64,000 nucleotides of DNA from Martelella mediterranea (GCA_003001975.1 PVUG01000007.1:1-64000), one strand, 5' to 3'; counted from the first letter of the stretch, positions 20,356 to 28,619 are shown. A program made the numbers and translations. Notes: generated from the sequence alone by a model not told the origin.

Positions 20356-21228
20356 ATGAAAATAGCATTTCTGGGAACCGGGCTCATGGGCGCACCGATG
20401 GCGCTCAACCTGATCAAGGCGGGCTTTCCGGTCACCGTCTGGAACAGGAGCCCCGGCAAGACGGATGCCCTGTCGGAGGCTGGCGCAAAAGTGGCGACGA
20501 CACCCGCCGGCGCTGTTGCGCAGACCGATGTTGTCATCACCATGGTTTCCGATGGCTCCGCCGTTGACGACCTGCTGTTCGGGCAGGACGTCGCCCGCAA
20601 CATGCAAGCCGGCACGACGGTGATCGACATGAGTTCGATCAAGCCAGCCGAAGCGCGTGACCACAGCCGCAGACTGGGCGAAATGGGTATCCATCATATC
20701 GATGCGCCGGTCAGTGGCGGAACGAAAGGTGCGGAAGCCGGCAGTCTGGCCATCATGGCGGGCGGCGAAGATGCGGTGTTTTCGCCGCTATTGCCGGTTT
20801 TCGAGGCCATGGGGCGGGCCATCCTGCTCGGGCCTTCGGGAAGCGGCCAGCTGGCAAAGCTTGCCAATCAGGCGATTGTCGCCATCACCATCGGTGCCGT
20901 GGCCGAAGCTACGCTGCTGGTGCGCGAAGGTGGCGTCGATCCGGCCCGGTTCCGTGCTGTGCTGCAGGGCGGCTTTGCCGATTCCGTTATTTTGCAGCAG
21001 CATGGTGCGCGCATGCAGAACAGCGATTTCACGCCCGGCGGACGCTCTGCCTTCCAGCTCAAGGACCTGGAAAATGTCCTGGCGGAATGCCGGGAGATGG
21101 GCATTTCGCTGCCGCTGACCACGCTTCAGCGTGACCGGTTTGCAGATCTTGTGGAGCGCCTCGACGGCGCCGATCTCGATCATTCCGCCTTGTTCGTCGA
21201 ACTTCTCGACCGCAACAATCTGTCCTGA
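20356..21228 (+). CDS. NAD(P)-dependent beta-hydroxyacid dehydrogenase
   Basis: A 290-residue HIBADH/GarR-family protein: GTGLMG nucleotide motif near the N-terminus, DAPVSGGTKGAEAG substrate motif (about residue 118-131) and catalytic Lys in GSGQLAKLANQ. Such enzymes act on tartronate semialdehyde or 3-hydroxy acids. GAGG lies five bases before the start at 20356. It belongs to the same regulon as the paralogue at 15000-15884; the two differ enough to suggest different substrates. Confidence 0.88.
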   Translation: MKIAFLGTGLMGAPMALNLIKAGFPVTVWNRSPGKTDALSEAGAKVATTPAGAVAQTDVVITMVSDGSAVDDLLFGQDVARNMQAGTTVIDMSSIKPAEARDHSRRLGEMGIHHIDAPVSGGTKGAEAGSLAIMAGGEDAVFSPLLPVFEAMGRAILLGPSGSGQLAKLANQAIVAITIGAVAEATLLVREGGVDPARFRAVLQGGFADSVILQQHGARMQNSDFTPGGRSAFQLKDLENVLAECREMGISLPLTTLQRDRFADLVERLDGADLDHSALFVELLDRNNLS

Positions 21229-21230
21229 AG

Positions 21231-21267
21231 ACAAGGGCCGTCCGCTTTTCGGCAGGCGGCCTTTGTT
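21231..21267 (+). terminator. Terminator after the dehydrogenase gene
   Basis: An imperfect hairpin (ACAAGGGCCGTCC against GGCGGCCTTTGT) immediately after the stop, followed by TTTCGG. It separates the gene from the next unit, which has its own operator. Confidence 0.6.
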
Positions 21268-21278
21268 TCGGATATTTA

Positions 21279-21292
21279 TGATATCGATAACA
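21279..21292. promoter_or_regulatory. LacI/GntR-type operator, site 4
   Basis: TGATATCGATAACA, one base off the perfect palindrome, ends 21 bases before the start of the 2-hydroxyacid dehydrogenase gene, close to its ribosome site (AAGGAAAG at 21301). Binding here would directly block initiation. Confidence 0.78.
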
Positions 21293-21313
21293 TATAATCA
21301 AAGGAAAGCACCC

Positions 21314-22261
21314 ATGTCCAAAGTCGAAATCCTTCAGATCGGCGCCTATCAGAGCTGGGACGACGAAAGGCTGAACGCGCAATTCACCATGCGGCGCTAT
21401 TACGAGGCCGAAGACAAGCAGGCCTTCGTCAAGGAGCATGCGGCCAATATCCGCGGCATTGCCACCCGCGGCGAACTGGGGGCTGACCGGGCGCTGATCG
21501 AAGCCCTTCCCGCCCTTGAGATCATCAGCGTCTACGGCGTCGGCTATGATGCCGTTGATCTTGATGCCGCCCGCGAACGCGGTATCCGCGTCACCAATAC
21601 GCCGGATGTGCTGACCAAGGATGTCGCCGATCTCGGTGTTGCGATGATGCTCTGCCTGTCGCGCGGTGTCGTCGGTGCGGAGGCATGGGTGAAAAGCGGC
21701 AACTGGGCCTCGAAGGGGCTTTATCCGCTGAGGCACCGCATTCACGGCAAACGCGCCGGTGTGCTCGGTCTCGGCCGCATCGGCTACGAAGTTGCCCGCA
21801 GGCTTTCCGGTTTCGACATGGATATTGCCTACAGCGACGTTGCGCCGAAGGATTTTGCCGCTGACTGGACATATGTCGAGACGGCCGAAAAGCTGGCGGA
21901 AAATGTCGATTTCCTGTTCGTCACGCTGGCGGCATCCGCCGCAACGCGCCATATCGTCGACAAATCCGTGATCGAGGCGCTGGGGCCGGATGGCATGCTG
22001 GTCAACATTTCACGCGCGTCGAATATCGACGAGGAAGCGCTGCTCGATGCGCTCGAGGGCGGCAAGCTCGGCTCGGCGGCGCTTGATGTTTTCGATGGCG
22101 AGCCGAATATCAATCCGCGGTTTCTGGCGCTCGACAATGTCCTGCTGCAGCCCCATCACGCCTCGGGAACCTATGAAACCCGCAAGGCGATGGGCAAGCT
22201 GGTGTTCGACAACCTTGTGGCCCAGTTTGACGGCAAGCCGTTGCCAACGCCGGTGTTCTAA
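21314..22261 (+). CDS. D-2-hydroxyacid dehydrogenase (GhrB/2-ketogluconate reductase-like)
   Basis: A 315-residue NAD(P)-dependent reductase. The nucleotide motif GLGRIG is at about residue 155, followed by the catalytic Arg in VNISRAS, the Glu in the 260s region (FDGEPNINPRF) and the active-site His in QPHHASGT. The usual Arg-Gly is Arg-Ala here. Members reduce 2-ketogluconate, hydroxypyruvate or glyoxylate. In this regulon a ketogluconate reductase role is the natural guess. Confidence 0.85.
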   Translation: MSKVEILQIGAYQSWDDERLNAQFTMRRYYEAEDKQAFVKEHAANIRGIATRGELGADRALIEALPALEIISVYGVGYDAVDLDAARERGIRVTNTPDVLTKDVADLGVAMMLCLSRGVVGAEAWVKSGNWASKGLYPLRHRIHGKRAGVLGLGRIGYEVARRLSGFDMDIAYSDVAPKDFAADWTYVETAEKLAENVDFLFVTLAASAATRHIVDKSVIEALGPDGMLVNISRASNIDEEALLDALEGGKLGSAALDVFDGEPNINPRFLALDNVLLQPHHASGTYETRKAMGKLVFDNLVAQFDGKPLPTPVF

Positions 22262-22303
22262 GCGGCACGGTAAGCGCCCCGGTGCCGCCACTATCGTCCC
22301 GAA

Positions 22304-22347
22304 GCGTCGGGCGAAAAAGCCTTTACCGGCTTTTCCTTACCCGACGC
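22304..22347 (+). terminator. Nested hairpin terminator
   Basis: An outer stem GCGTCGGG/CCCGACGC encloses an inner stem AAAAGCC-tttacc-GGCTTTT. A second, almost perfect 13-bp inverted repeat (22365-22377 with 22388-22400) abuts the stop codon of the convergent gene and would serve the leftward operon. Confidence 0.65.
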
Positions 22348-22399
22348 GCCGGGGGTGAAAAACGGACCGTCGGGCGATGTTCATCAGTCGCCCGATGGT

Positions 22400-22867
22400 C
22401 TAGTCAAGCACTGCGCGAAGCGCCTCGGCGCCCAGTTGATGATCCTGATACTGGGTGAGGCCGGAGACGGTGACGCAGCCGACGAAGCCGCTGTCGGCGG
22501 TTCTGATGGCGACGCCGCCGCCGGAATGCACGAAATCGGCTTCGCTCAGCTTGAACTGTTCGGGGATCTTGCGGCCGCGCTCGTCGCATCTGAGGGTCAC
22601 CAGAAGCGAGCTTTCCCAGAACCGTTCGACGACGTTGCGCTTGCGCCTGATCCACTCCGCATTATCCGGGCTTGCACCCGGCATCGCGGCGAAGAACAGC
22701 CGCCCGCCGATGCCCGAAACCTCGATTGCAATCGGGTAATTCTCGGCGGAGGCGCGCGCCCGGATGTGATTTCCGATCGTCCAGGCGACATCCGCGTTGA
22801 ATGCAGGCAGAACGAGCGTGCGGCGCTCCTCTTCCAGGCGGGCGATATGATCGAGCCGCTCGCTCAC
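22400..22867 (-). CDS. UPF0303/DUF336-type protein
   Basis: A 155-residue protein of the UPF0303 group (GlcG-like fold): LEEERRTLVLPAFNADVAWTIG, the HSGGGVAIRT loop and a C-terminal TVSGLTQYQDHQL. The function is not established; relatives have been linked to heme or flavin binding. Its GTG start overlaps the stop of the ABC ATPase gene, so it is translationally coupled to a sugar-transport gene. It is the second DUF336-fold gene in this window that closes a sugar-acid operon. Confidence 0.78.
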   Translation of the reverse strand: MSERLDHIARLEEERRTLVLPAFNADVAWTIGNHIRARASAENYPIAIEVSGIGGRLFFAAMPGASPDNAEWIRRKRNVVERFWESSLLVTLRCDERGRKIPEQFKLSEADFVHSGGGVAIRTADSGFVGCVTVSGLTQYQDHQLGAEALRAVLD

Positions 22868-23934
22868 AGGCGCCTCCCTGACTTGCGGTCGAAGACATGA
22901 ACCTTTTCCGGCGGGACATGCGCCTGGATCGTCTGATCCACCGCATATTCGCTGGCCGCATCGACCACGGCGAGGAACGGCTGGGCCGTCTTTCCGGTGG
23001 AAACCGAAACCAGTGTCTGCGCGCCCGTCGGCTCGACCATGGTCACGGATCCGGCAAAGCTGCCGTCACCCAGGGCAAAATCTTCCGGCCGGAAGCCGAG
23101 GGTCACGTCCAGACCGGCCTTGTCGGCATAAGACGCCGGCAGCACGATGTCGTTGCCATCGACGCAATGGCCGACGACGGCTTCACCCTTCTTCGCGATT
23201 TCGGCGTCGATGAAATTCATCGCCGGCGAACCGATGAAGCCCGCGACAAACAGGTTTGCCGGCTCGCGATAAAGGTCGAGCGGTCGGCCGACCTGTTCGA
23301 TGATGCCGCCATTGAGCACGACGATGCGGTCGGCAAGGGTCATGGCCTCGATCTGGTCGTGGGTCACGTAGACCGAGGTGGTGCGCACCTTCTGATGCAG
23401 CGCCTTGATTTCGGCGCGCATCTGGACGCGCAGCTTGGCATCGAGGTTCGACAGCGGTTCGTCGAAAAGGAACACCTCGGGATTGCGCACCACGGCGCGG
23501 CCCATGGCAACGCGCTGGCGCTGGCCGCCGGAAAGGTTGGCCGGCTTGCGGTCCAGCAGGTTTTCCAGCCCCAGCATGCGGGCCGCTTCATCCACGCGCT
23601 CGTTCTGCTGGGCCTTGGGCGTGCCGGACAAACGCAGATTGAAGCTCATGTTCTGGCGCACGGTCATATGCGGATAGAGCGCATAGGACTGGAACACCAT
23701 TGCGATATTGCGTTCGCGCGGCGAAAGATCGTTGACGGTTTTCGCGCCGATCTGGATTTCGCCTGCCGTCACCTCCTCAAGGCCGGCCAGCATGCGCAGC
23801 AATGTGGATTTGCCGCAGCCCGAAGGACCGACCAGCGCCAGGAATTCGCCATCCCTGACATCGAGGCTGACGTCGTGAATCACTTCGACCGAGCCAAAGG
23901 ACTTCTTGACGTTCTTGAGACTGATATTAGCCAT
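22864..23934 (-). CDS. Sugar ABC transporter ATPase (CUT1, UgpC/MalK type)
   Basis: A 356-residue ATPase: Walker A GPSGCGKST (residues 36-44), signature LSGGQRQR, Walker B FLFDEPLSNLD, switch His in THDQIEAM, and a C-terminal TOBE domain. CUT1 ATPases energise the uptake of oligosaccharides and sugar acids. No binding protein or permease is on this strand; the matching genes lie at 29734-32719 on the other strand, under the same predicted IclR operator. Confidence 0.93.
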   Translation of the reverse strand: MANISLKNVKKSFGSVEVIHDVSLDVRDGEFLALVGPSGCGKSTLLRMLAGLEEVTAGEIQIGAKTVNDLSPRERNIAMVFQSYALYPHMTVRQNMSFNLRLSGTPKAQQNERVDEAARMLGLENLLDRKPANLSGGQRQRVAMGRAVVRNPEVFLFDEPLSNLDAKLRVQMRAEIKALHQKVRTTSVYVTHDQIEAMTLADRIVVLNGGIIEQVGRPLDLYREPANLFVAGFIGSPAMNFIDAEIAKKGEAVVGHCVDGNDIVLPASYADKAGLDVTLGFRPEDFALGDGSFAGSVTMVEPTGAQTLVSVSTGKTAQPFLAVVDAASEYAVDQTIQAHVPPEKVHVFDRKSGRRL

Positions 23935-23958
23935 GTTACTCCTCCACGGCGGGTTTGT

Positions 23959-24714
23959 TCAGAGCGGGTTCTTTTCGCGCCATGCGCGGTATTCGGCCTC
24001 GACTTCCTTGGAAATCGGGTAGTATTTGCGAAGATCGGCACCCTGGCTCAGCCTGAGACGGGCGAAATCCTCCCAATCGGCATGTTCATTGCCCATTTCG
24101 AGGATCTGTTCGGCAAGCTTGATCGGAACGACCACCGCGCCATCATCGTCGGCAACGACGATATCGCCCGGCAGCACCGTGGTTCCGCCGCAGGCGACGG
24201 GCACGTTGACGGCATAGGGCATCAGGCCGGTCTGGGTGTGGAAGTTGGGTGTGCGACCGCGCGACCAGATATTGACCCCGAGATCGGCAATCTTCGGCGT
24301 GTCGCGCAGGCAGCCGTCAACCACCAGCCCGGCGCCTTTGCGACCCTTGAAATAGGTCATCATCATTTCGCCGAAAATGCCGGAATGCATGTCGCCGCGG
24401 GCATCGACGACGACGACATCGCCTTCCTGCACCAGATAAAGCACATGGCGGTGGATCTGCTTTTCCGGTTCTTCATATTCCTCGCCGGGGGCAAGGTCTT
24501 CACGCTTGGGCAGAAACTGCAATGTCAGCGCCGGGCCGGCCATGCACTGGCCGTGGGCCATCGGCGTCAGGCCGGTCAGTTGCGGATCGCGGATGCCCAG
24601 CCGGCTGAGTTCGCCGCTGATGGAGGCCGTGCCGATCTGCGCCAGACCGTCGACAAGCTTTTTCGGCGGGCGGGTGATATCGGCAGGCGGCGTGACGGAT
24701 GGATCGATGATCAT
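23959..24714 (-). CDS. RraA-fold protein, probable aldolase or lyase
   Basis: A 251-residue member of the RraA/HMG-CHA aldolase fold, longer than RNase-E inhibitor RraA (~160). It contains the fold signature GLVVDGCLRDTPKI (Arg and Asp of the metal/substrate site), DVVVVDARGD and GDIVVADDDGAVVVP. In catabolic operons such proteins are usually aldolases or dehydratases acting on sugar acids rather than RNA regulators. The position between a Gfo/Idh enzyme and a sugar ABC ATPase supports that. The start overlaps the upstream stop by ATGA. Confidence 0.8.
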   Translation of the reverse strand: MIIDPSVTPPADITRPPKKLVDGLAQIGTASISGELSRLGIRDPQLTGLTPMAHGQCMAGPALTLQFLPKREDLAPGEEYEEPEKQIHRHVLYLVQEGDVVVVDARGDMHSGIFGEMMMTYFKGRKGAGLVVDGCLRDTPKIADLGVNIWSRGRTPNFHTQTGLMPYAVNVPVACGGTTVLPGDIVVADDDGAVVVPIKLAEQILEMGNEHADWEDFARLRLSQGADLRKYYPISKEVEAEYRAWREKNPL

Positions 24715-25727
24715 ATGGAAGTGACCTTTTCCCAGGTATGGCTCTTGGCAGAGCGGTAAAGTGCGTCGATTGCCGCCATGTTGTTGACGGCGTTTTCGAT
24801 CGGATATTCGGCGGGTGTCTCGCCACGGAAGACGCGGGCGGCCAGATCGGCCTGAAGCGTGTACTGGTCCGAAGCCGCGATCACTTCATGGCGCATCTGC
24901 GCCGGATCGTTGGTGCCGTCGGCATCGATCGTGATCGTCACTTCCTCGCCCTGCGGGGCATTGAGTGAAACCGGCACTTCGATACGGCCCTTGCGGCCGA
25001 TGATCTGGACTGTCTGGAAACGCGCCAGCTGCGTGCCGCAGGCAAAGGAAAGCTGCCGTCCGTTGCCGAAGTCGATGATCCCGCTCATCAGCCGGTCGGT
25101 GTGCATGTTCGGGTCGATATCGCTGATGGCGACGACCTGCTGAGGTTCGGCATTGAAGACAAAACGCGACAGGAAGAGGGCATAACAGCCGACATCATAG
25201 AGCGCCCCACCGCCGACTTCGGCGATGTTGCGGATATTGTTGGGGTCGTCGTTGAAGAAACTCATCGTCGTCTGCATCAGGCAGACTTCGCCGATCTCGC
25301 CGGAACGGATGATCTCGGCGACGCGCAGCCATTGCGGATGCTGGCGCACCATCACGGCTTCCAGAACCTGTTTGCCGGTGCGCTCGCGTGCGTCAATCAG
25401 ACGCGCGGCTTCTTCGGCACTCATCGCAATCGGCTTTTCGCACAGCACATGCTTGCCGGCTTCCATGGCGCGAATCGACCAGTCGACATGCATGTTGACC
25501 GGCAGCGGATTGTAGATCGCGTCGATTTCCGGATCGGCCAGCAATTCTTCATAACTGCCGTAAGATACCGGAATCTGGAGCTTTTCAGCTGCCGCCGCCG
25601 CTTTTACCGCGTCGCGCGAGGCAATCGCCTGAACCGTGACCAGCTCGGATTTTTTCATACCGGGAATGACCTTGCGCATACCGATTCCGGCTGTGCTCAA
25701 GACACCCCATTTGAGTTTATCGGACAT
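24711..25727 (-). CDS. Gfo/Idh/MocA family oxidoreductase
   Basis: A 338-residue NAD(P)-dependent sugar dehydrogenase-like protein. The N-terminal Rossmann segment is WGVLSTAGIG, and the family motif is LCEKPIA (about residue 94-100). The C-terminal domain has GGGALYDVGCYAL with the catalytic-type His/Asp area replaced by Asp-Val-Gly-Cys-Tyr. GGGAGG precedes the start. It is the first gene of the leftward unit and is divergent from the enolase-family dehydratase across the operator at 25745-25778. Confidence 0.86.
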   Translation of the reverse strand: MSDKLKWGVLSTAGIGMRKVIPGMKKSELVTVQAIASRDAVKAAAAAEKLQIPVSYGSYEELLADPEIDAIYNPLPVNMHVDWSIRAMEAGKHVLCEKPIAMSAEEAARLIDARERTGKQVLEAVMVRQHPQWLRVAEIIRSGEIGEVCLMQTTMSFFNDDPNNIRNIAEVGGGALYDVGCYALFLSRFVFNAEPQQVVAISDIDPNMHTDRLMSGIIDFGNGRQLSFACGTQLARFQTVQIIGRKGRIEVPVSLNAPQGEEVTITIDADGTNDPAQMRHEVIAASDQYTLQADLAARVFRGETPAEYPIENAVNNMAAIDALYRSAKSHTWEKVTSI

Positions 25728-25744
25728 GGATGCCCTCCCATAGT

Positions 25745-25778
25745 TTCATATTTGGACCAAATAGGTTCCGAATATGGA
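25745..25778. promoter_or_regulatory. Predicted IclR operator, site A
   Basis: An inverted repeat: TTCATATTTGGACC (25745-25758) opposite GGTTCCGAATATGGA (25764-25778). A close copy is at 28523-28555, and a half-site lies in front of the IclR gene at 27914-27926. Placed 17 bases before the leftward operon and about 80 before the rightward gene, it can control both. Assignment to the IclR protein is by location. Confidence 0.72.
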
Positions 25779-25859
25779 TTGAAAAGAGAGGAAAATTCAG
25801 TCAAAGTCAATAGCGAAGAGTCGCGATCACAGCGACGGGCAGGGAAGCAGGAGCGCCCA

Positions 25860-27056
25860 ATGAAAATCACGGACCTTAAATGCGCGGTCATTGGCAACCA
25901 CCCGGTTGTCCGTATCTCAACCGATGAGGGGATTTACGGGATCGGCCAGGCCGAATTCTACAAACCGTTTCTCAAGCCGCAGATACTGCAACTTCGCGAA
26001 GCCATTCTCGGCGCCGACCCGACGGACGTGGAGCGCGTCATGCTGCGCATCCGCCAGCGGGGCGGCAACAAGCCCTTCGGCAGCGCCGTCAGCGTGATCG
26101 AAATGGCGCTGTGGGATATTGCCGGCAAGGCCGCGAACCTGCCGGTTCACAAGCTGCTTGGCGGCAAGGTTCGCGACAAGCTGCGCGTCTATAATGGCGG
26201 CATCCGCTTTCCGCTGAACGGCTACCGGCCGGAAGACTATGCCGACGACATGCGCAAGATGATGGCACTGCCGGAAGGCTTCACCATGATCAAGCAGCCG
26301 ATCGCCTTCCACTGCGCCATGAAGGAGGTCGTTCCAGGCTATCATTATGGTGAGCATGCGGGTGCCGGGCCGCACGGTATTCTCGAGCGCGGCAAGATCA
26401 CCGAGAAGGGGCTGCGCCATACGATCGATTGCGTCGAGGCGATGAAGGAAGTCGCCGGGGAAACGGTCGGCATCGCGCTCGATTGCGGTCCGGGCTGGAT
26501 GTTTTCCGATGCGCTGCGGTTTGCCCGCGGCGTGGAGCATCTCGATCTGCTCTGGCTCGAGGACCTGATTTCGGGCGATTACACGCCCTGGTCGGACACC
26601 GATCTTTATCGTGACCTGACGACGGCGACCTCGTCACCGATCCATACCGGCGAGCAGATCTATCTCAGAAACAACTACAAGCCGCTGATCGAGGCACGCG
26701 CCGTCGATGTGATCGGCCCCGATCCGGCGGATGTCGGCGGCCTTGCCGAGCTGAAATGGATTGCCGAATACGCCGACCTGCACGGGATCATGATGGCGCC
26801 GCACGGCACGGCCAACGGGTTGATCGGCCTTGCCGCCCTCATCCAGGTCAGCGCAACGCTGCCGGCCAATTTCATCGCGTTTGAATACCCGATCGCCGTT
26901 CCAGAATGGTGGGCGGAGATCGTCACCGGCCTACCCGAAACGATCGTGAAGGACGGATTTGTCGACGTCTTGACCGCGCCGGGGCTCGGCGTCGACCTGA
27001 TTCCCGAAGCCGCCGAACGCTATCTGAATGACGACGATGCGGATTTCTTCAAATGA
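25860..27056 (+). CDS. Enolase-superfamily sugar-acid dehydratase
   Basis: A 398-residue mandelate racemase/muconate lactonizing family protein. The N-terminal capping domain ends near the loop around residue 80, and the barrel carries the metal ligands Asp (IALDCGPGW), Glu (LLWLEDL) and Glu (IHTGEQIY), with a His-Asp dyad in DPADVGG and APHGTANG. The segment MIKQPIAF holds the position of the catalytic Lys. Such enzymes dehydrate aldonates or aldarates to 2-keto-3-deoxy acids. Substrate unknown. AGGAG lies seven bases before 25860. Confidence 0.88.
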   Translation: MKITDLKCAVIGNHPVVRISTDEGIYGIGQAEFYKPFLKPQILQLREAILGADPTDVERVMLRIRQRGGNKPFGSAVSVIEMALWDIAGKAANLPVHKLLGGKVRDKLRVYNGGIRFPLNGYRPEDYADDMRKMMALPEGFTMIKQPIAFHCAMKEVVPGYHYGEHAGAGPHGILERGKITEKGLRHTIDCVEAMKEVAGETVGIALDCGPGWMFSDALRFARGVEHLDLLWLEDLISGDYTPWSDTDLYRDLTTATSSPIHTGEQIYLRNNYKPLIEARAVDVIGPDPADVGGLAELKWIAEYADLHGIMMAPHGTANGLIGLAALIQVSATLPANFIAFEYPIAVPEWWAEIVTGLPETIVKDGFVDVLTAPGLGVDLIPEAAERYLNDDDADFFK

Positions 27057-27058
27057 GA

Positions 27059-27907
27059 TCAGCCATTCCAGCCCGTCGAACTGCGCTTGGGCGCTGCCGG
27101 CAGGTCCGCTGCAATGGCGCCGGCGCTGGAAATCGTGGCGGCGCGCAGCATATCGAGGCGGCTGCCATCGGTTTCGCCCGCGAGATAGGGCAGGCTGAGG
27201 GCGGCAATCGTCTTGCCGTTGCGGTCGGGCACCGGCGCGGCAAAGGCGTTCACGCCGGTGGAAAACTCGCCTTCGTCCCAGGCCCAGCCCTGACGGCGGA
27301 TGCGGGTCAGTTCGGCGCGCAGGCTCTTTACCGAGGTGATCGTGCGCGGCGTGTAGCGCGCCAACGTCTCGGGGAGGATGGTGTCCAGCTCCGATTTCGT
27401 GAGGCTGGCGAGCAGGACCTTGCTTGCCGCGCCCGCATGCAGCGGCAGGCGCTGTCCCGGCACGCCGGCAAGCGCATGACCGCGCGAACCGGGGCTGGCG
27501 GCAATCACCACAACGCCGTCCTCGTTGAGAACGGAGAGTTTGCAGCCTTCCCCCGTGGTCTCCGAAAGCCGCTCCATATGCGGGGTGGCCAGCAGCACGA
27601 TATCGATATCGGCGGCGCTCGGCAGCACGCGGGCGGCCAGCGAAATCAGCCGCGTGCCGAGCACGTAGCTGCCATCCGGCAAGTGCCGGACAATGCCGTA
27701 GGCATGAAGCGAATTCAGCAGGCGGTAGACCGTGGTGCGCGGCAGGTGCAGCACTTCCACAAGCTCGCGCATCGATGCGCCGCCGGGCTTTCGCTCAAGA
27801 TAGGACAGAACATCCATCATGCGATCGATTGCGGGAATGCGGTTTTTTTCCGCGGCTGCACCATACCCCTCGGCTGCCACCCCCGGCGCATCAGACCTCG
27901 TTTTCAT
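27059..27907 (-). CDS. IclR-family transcriptional regulator
   Basis: A 282-residue regulator with an N-terminal winged helix (GGASMRELVEVLHLPRTTVYRL spans about residues 43-64, split here as ASMRELVEVLHLP and RTTVYRLLNSL) and an IclR effector domain (HAGAASKVLLA, SLPYLAGE). It ends two bases from the convergent dehydratase stop. The start at 27907 is used since the frame above it runs through the control region. It is the likely controller of both sugar-acid units around it. Confidence 0.9.
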   Translation of the reverse strand: MKTRSDAPGVAAEGYGAAAEKNRIPAIDRMMDVLSYLERKPGGASMRELVEVLHLPRTTVYRLLNSLHAYGIVRHLPDGSYVLGTRLISLAARVLPSAADIDIVLLATPHMERLSETTGEGCKLSVLNEDGVVVIAASPGSRGHALAGVPGQRLPLHAGAASKVLLASLTKSELDTILPETLARYTPRTITSVKSLRAELTRIRRQGWAWDEGEFSTGVNAFAAPVPDRNGKTIAALSLPYLAGETDGSRLDMLRAATISSAGAIAADLPAAPKRSSTGWNG

Positions 27908-27913
27908 AGAATG

Positions 27914-27926
27914 ATCCCAAATATGA
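27914..27926. promoter_or_regulatory. Predicted IclR half-site in front of iclR and the VOC gene
   Basis: ATCCCAAATATGAAC-like DNA matches the right arm of sites A and B (TTCC-AAATATGGA), six bases upstream of the iclR start. A CCCAAA...TTTGGG pair spans 27916-27941. This would allow autoregulation. Confidence 0.5.
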
Positions 27927-28020
27927 ACTTTTTCTTTTGGGTATCGGGATTTTCGGCGCTTGTCCATCGGTCGGGCGCACAAACCTTGGGTACAACCCAC
28001 ATTGCAGAGGAGTAAACGCA

Positions 28021-28452
28021 ATGGTTTTCACCGGAATCGCTCACGTGGCCATTCGTTGCACGGACATCGAAAAGTCGCTTGAATTCTACCAGACAGTTTT
28101 CGGTTTTCCCGAAATGTTCCGTCTGAATCAGGACGACGGCCGTGTCTGGCTGGTCTACCTGAAGGTGACCGACACGGTCTATCTCGAGCTCTTCCCGGAA
28201 GGCGAAGGCAACCCGGTTCCCGGGCCAAACGCCACGGGTCTCAACCATTTCTGCGTTGAAACAGGCGATATCGACGCGGCTGCAAAGCGCTTTGCGGATA
28301 TGAATGTGCCGCTCGCCAAACCGGTTGTGACCGGCCGCGACGGAAACCGCCAGTGCTGGGTCGACGACCCCGACGGCAACCGTATCGAGGTCATGCAGAT
28401 GATGCCGGACAGCATGCAGTTCGCTGCCATCAAGGCCATGGCTGCCAAGTAG
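28021..28452 (+). CDS. VOC (glyoxalase-like) family protein
   Basis: A 143-residue vicinal-oxygen-chelate protein with all four metal positions: His in GIAHVAIRC, Glu in YLELFPEG, His in LNHFCVE and Glu in NRIEVMQ. Such proteins act as lactoylglutathione lyases, epimerases or dioxygenases. The setting in a sugar-acid locus favours an isomerase or epimerase, but this is open. GAGGAG lies eight bases before the start. Confidence 0.85.
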   Translation: MVFTGIAHVAIRCTDIEKSLEFYQTVFGFPEMFRLNQDDGRVWLVYLKVTDTVYLELFPEGEGNPVPGPNATGLNHFCVETGDIDAAAKRFADMNVPLAKPVVTGRDGNRQCWVDDPDGNRIEVMQMMPDSMQFAAIKAMAAK

Positions 28453-28522
28453 GCGATAATTCGCTCAACCGGCGTCGCATTCAGGACAAAGGTCTTGACT
28501 CGATGCGTTATGACGATCTAGT

Positions 28523-28555
28523 TTCATATAAAGAACAATAAGTTCCAAATATGGA
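28523..28555. promoter_or_regulatory. Predicted IclR operator, site B
   Basis: TTCATATAAAGAAC (28523-28536) opposite GTTCCAAATATGGA (28542-28555); the flanking TAGT and TTGAAAGAG are also shared with site A. It lies 65 bp before the UxuA-like gene that heads the rightward transport operon. Confidence 0.72.
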
Positions 28556-28619
28556 CTTTTTGAAAGAGATGCGAAACCGGGAGAGGCAAAGGTTTGGCAA
28601 TCTCGATTGGGAGCACGAA

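Noticed and set aside
22897-24759. 620-codon open frame antisense to the ABC ATPase and RraA genes
   Set aside because: The minus strand encodes clear ATPase and RraA motifs; the plus-strand frame is a high-GC shadow with unnatural composition.
25101-25859. Long N-terminal extension of the enolase-family dehydratase
   Set aside because: It runs antisense through the Gfo/Idh gene and the operator; the ATG at 25860 has AGGAG and fits the family N-terminus.
28551-28619. Upstream start for the UxuA-like protein
   Set aside because: The ATG lies inside the predicted IclR operator; the ATG at 28620 has a better ribosome site.
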